Assembly: GCA_017644185.1 (NCBI GenBank)
Contig: JAEPMA010000005.1
Coordinates: 186,001 to 250,000 of the forward strand
DNA from: Rhodospirillales bacterium
GTDB taxonomy: Bacteria; Pseudomonadota; Alphaproteobacteria; Rhodospirillales; Casp-alpha2
DNA length: 64,000 nt
Reading direction: 5' to 3'
The translations under genes and the position numbers were made by a program. Below, in pieces: positions 62,100 to 64,000 of this stretch; positions within the stretch are counted from its first letter, which is position 1; each line of letters starts with the position of its first letter. The notes beneath the pieces were generated by a model. The model saw nothing but the letters and a program-made list of their open reading frames with translations. It made no database searches and was not told the DNA's origin.

Positions 62100-62125
62100 T
62101 TGCTAGGTTTTACCTTCATTAGCAA
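62100..62125 (+). promoter_or_regulatory. Inverted repeat TTGCTA-N14-TAGCAA, candidate AcdR operator
   Basis: Two perfect 6-base arms with a 14-base spacer end 20 bases upstream of the acdS ATG in the AT-rich divergent region. Its position would let a bound Lrp-type regulator affect acdS. The binding protein is unproven. Confidence 0.45.
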
Positions 62126-62144
62126 TCAATAAACGGTGTCCACC

Positions 62145-63161
62145 ATGAACCTCGCCAAATTCGAACGCTACCCGCTGACCTTTGGTCCCACGCCCATCGA
62201 GCATCTGCCGCGCATGACCGAAGCTCTGGGCGGCAAGGTGCAGATTTACGCCAAGCGCGATGACTGCAATTCGGGCCTGGCGATGGGCGGCAACAAGCTC
62301 CGCAAGATGGAATACCTGGTCCCCGACATCATCGCATCGAACGCCGACACGCTGGTATCCATCGGTGGAGTGCAATCGAACCACACCCGCATGGTCGCCG
62401 CCGTCGCCGCCAAACTCGGCCTCAAGTGCCGGCTGGTGCAGGAAAGCTGGGTGCCGCACGAAGACGCCGTTTACGACCGCGTCGGCAATATTTTGCTGAC
62501 CCGTCTCATGGGCGCTGACAGCCGCGTCGTCGAAGACGGCTTCGACATCGGTATCCGCCAAAGCTGGGAAGACGCCATCCGCGAAGTGGAAGAAGAAGGC
62601 GGTAAGCCGTACCCAATCCCGGCCGGCGCCTCGGTCCATAAACTCGGCGGCCTCGGTTATGTCGGCTTCGCCGAAGAGGTCCGGGCACAGGAGGCCGAAC
62701 TCGGTTTCAAGTTCGATTACGTTGTCGTCTGCGTCGTCACAGGCTCGACCCAGGCAGGGATGATCGTGGGCTTCGCCGCTGACGACCGCGCTGACAAAGT
62801 GATCGGGATCGACGGGTCCGGCACGCCTGAGCAAACCTGGGCGCAGGTTCGCGACATCGTCACCAATACAGCCGAACTGGTCGAACTGGGGCGCGAGGTC
62901 CGCGACGACGAGATCGTCATCAACCCGGATTATGCCTATCCGGCGTACGGTGTCCCCAGCAAGGAAACCAGCGACGCGATCCGCTTCGCCGCACAGACCG
63001 AAGCCATGATCACCGACCCGGTTTACGAGGGCAAATCGATGCAGGGCATGATGGACCTGGTGAAGAAGGGCTTCTTCCCCGACGGATCAAAGGTTCTTTA
63101 CGCCCACCTGGGCGGTGCGCCGGCGCTGAACGGTTACAGCTACACCTACCGCAACGGCTGA
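62145..63161 (+). CDS. acdS: 1-aminocyclopropane-1-carboxylate deaminase
   Basis: AcdS is a PLP enzyme that breaks ACC, the plant ethylene precursor, to 2-oxobutanoate and ammonia. The 338-residue product begins [21 protein letters not shown] and has PLP Lys in [38 protein letters not shown] and [12 protein letters not shown]. The DPVYEGKSM Tyr-Glu pair and [14 protein letters not shown] near the end match true AcdS rather than D-cysteine desulfhydrase. The ATG at 62145 is used; a GTG 9 bases earlier is possible. It suggests association with plants or algae, but marine bacteria also carry it. Confidence 0.95.
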   Translation: MNLAKFERYPLTFGPTPIEHLPRMTEALGGKVQIYAKRDDCNSGLAMGGNKLRKMEYLVPDIIASNADTLVSIGGVQSNHTRMVAAVAAKLGLKCRLVQESWVPHEDAVYDRVGNILLTRLMGADSRVVEDGFDIGIRQSWEDAIREVEEEGGKPYPIPAGASVHKLGGLGYVGFAEEVRAQEAELGFKFDYVVVCVVTGSTQAGMIVGFAADDRADKVIGIDGSGTPEQTWAQVRDIVTNTAELVELGREVRDDEIVINPDYAYPAYGVPSKETSDAIRFAAQTEAMITDPVYEGKSMQGMMDLVKKGFFPDGSKVLYAHLGGAPALNGYSYTYRNG

Positions 63162-63176
63162 GTGTCGTCGTCATAA

Positions 63177-63284
63177 CGTCATCCGCGCGAAAGCCGGGAC
63201 CCATCTGCCGAATGCCGCAAAAGTCGTCATGGGTCCCGGACCACTGCCGCCCGTAACCGGACTAAAATCCGGCCGGGCGATGCG
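63177..63284. repeat. Interspersed palindromic repeat, mixed A/D type
   Basis: CGTCATCCGCGCGAAAGCCGGGACCCAT and ATGGGTCCCGGACC arms are followed by CGGACTAAAATCCGGCCGGGCGATGCG. It fills the gap after acdS and before the small gene at 63347. Confidence 0.6.
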
Positions 63285-63346
63285 TCTTTGATGGCGATTG
63301 GCACTGGGTTATTTTCATTAACTAAAATCCCCATATACTTGGGCGC

Positions 63347-63571
63347 ATGAAGCCCGATGACGTTCATCTGCGCGAGGTGCTGTTCGAGTTCCATCAAGTG
63401 GGCGGCTACGTCCGCGTCAGTGCCATCGATCCCCGCACCAATACGGAGATCACCATGGTCGGCGACCCGAGCGTCGGCGAAACGACGCTGAAACAGGCGG
63501 CCATGCGCAAGCTCAAGTACGTCATTGCCAAGAACCACAACAAGCGGGGCGACGGATCTATCGTCGTCTGA
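63347..63571 (+). CDS. Small conserved protein (DUF6898-like)
   Basis: This is a 74-residue cytoplasmic protein: GGYVRVSAIDPRTNTEITMVGDPSVGETTLKQAAMRKLKYVIAK. It resembles a short alphaproteobacterial family of unknown function, provisionally DUF6898; that name is from memory. It has no signal peptide, Cys or membrane segment. It is followed by the alcohol dehydrogenase gene 34 bases later, so the two may be cotranscribed. Confidence 0.65.
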   Translation: MKPDDVHLREVLFEFHQVGGYVRVSAIDPRTNTEITMVGDPSVGETTLKQAAMRKLKYVIAKNHNKRGDGSIVV

Positions 63572-63605
63572 CCCCGTCACGATACGAACGAAGGGAAGAA
63601 AGCTC

Positions 63606-64000
63606 ATGAAAATGCGCGGCGCGGTACTTTACGAGCCGGGACTGCCCCGGCCCTACACCGAGTCCAATCCGATGGTCATTGAGACACTGGATCTCGACGG
63701 CCCGAAACAGCATGAAATCCTCGTCGAAATTCGCGCAGCAGGTTTGTGCCATTCCGACATGTCGACGATCGAGGGCATTCGCCCACGGCCGTTACCTGCC
63801 GTGCTCGGCCACGAGGCCGCCGGGATCGTCCGAGAGGTTGGCCCCGGGGTCACGGATTTGAAGGAAGGCGATCACGTAGTGATGGTCTTCGTCATGAGCT
63901 GCGGCAATTGCTACGAGTGCACGCACGGTCGTCCGCACCTCTGCGGCGCCAGCTTCGAAAGCAAAATGAAGGGCGAACTGGTCGGCGGCGGAAAACGCCT
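63606..64000 (+). CDS. Zinc-dependent alcohol dehydrogenase, MDR family (5' part)
   Basis: About 131 residues of a medium-chain dehydrogenase/reductase are visible before the window edge. The catalytic-zinc ligands are in AAGLCHSDMS and LGHEAAGIV, and the structural-zinc Cys set in SCGNCYECTHGRPHLC. The NAD-binding domain lies outside the window, so substrate and cofactor are open. The ATG at 63606 has GGGAAG upstream. Confidence 0.92.
   Translation, partial: MKMRGAVLYEPGLPRPYTESNPMVIETLDLDGPKQHEILVEIRAAGLCHSDMSTIEGIRPRPLPAVLGHEAAGIVREVGPGVTDLKEGDHVVMVFVMSCGNCYECTHGRPHLCGASFESKMKGELVGGGKR

Noticed and set aside
62145-63161. D-cysteine desulfhydrase as alternative for acdS
   Set aside because: The DPVYEGKSM block and overall similarity fit true ACC deaminase, as does the divergent Lrp-type regulator.

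Overview
The window is a chromosomal segment of an alphaproteobacterium, most like Rhodospirillales or a related free-living marine or soil lineage. Evidence for this is the GC-rich coding style, the gene order ppiD-trpE / trpG-trpD-trpC-moaC-moeA-lexA / comEC / gltX-gltA next to tpiA-secG-pyrG-kdsA-eno, an alphaproteobacterial SOS box (GTTC-N7-GTTC) upstream of lexA, a metal-ligand pattern in HemB typical of rhizobial enzymes, and the cobS-cobT type of aerobic cobalt chelatase genes. No rRNA, tRNA, CRISPR array, transposase or prophage was seen. The window edges cut gltA (left) and a zinc alcohol dehydrogenase (right).

Layout. 1-12 kb: gltA, gltX, comEC, lexA, an AT-rich islet with two small membrane ORFs, moeA-moaC-trpC-trpD-trpG and an orphan receiver protein. 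11-17 kb: a divergent polysaccharide deacetylase, then trpE and ppiD on the minus strand. 16-25 kb: tpiA, secG, pyrG, kdsA, a receiver protein, a large hybrid histidine kinase, and eno. 25-31 kb: a CoA-transferase-like protein with rearranged domain order, an MFS protein, rpmB with its terminator, and a voltage-sensor/adenylate cyclase fusion. 31-35 kb: a J-domain protein, cobS and cobT. 35-39 kb: an orphan protein, then an AtuA-like / DUF4387-like / VOC operon. 39-43 kb: a cAMP phosphodiesterase-like enzyme and a run of exported proteins. 43-56 kb: DUF2062, pdxJ, acpS, cupins, a PLP enzyme, recO, a CoA-transferase/hydrolase pair, MFS, GST, hemB, DsbA-like, and lepB-rnc-era. 56-64 kb: OAH sulfhydrylase, the fused isobutyryl-CoA mutase icmF, the acdR/acdS divergent pair, a small conserved protein and the partial dehydrogenase.

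How the genes work together. Most of the window is housekeeping: glycolysis and the TCA cycle (tpiA, eno, gltA), tryptophan and molybdopterin synthesis, CTP and KDO synthesis, secretion (secG, lepB, ppiD), and RNA/ribosome work (rnc, era, rpmB, gltX). Accessory content is catabolic and sensory. It comprises acyl-CoA and branched-chain chemistry (icmF with a perfect palindromic operator, two CoA-transferases, the AtuA-like operon), ACC deaminase under an Lrp-type regulator, and two signalling proteins of note: a hybrid kinase with a FixL-like PAS domain and a class III cyclase attached to an S1-S4 voltage-sensor-like module.

Intergenic DNA is rich in short interspersed palindromic repeats of at least four families, and several gaps consist almost wholly of one such element. 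The most interesting items are the voltage-sensor cyclase, the FixL-like hybrid kinase, the permuted CoA-transferase, the icmF palindrome, the acdS operator candidate and the AT-rich islet beside lexA.
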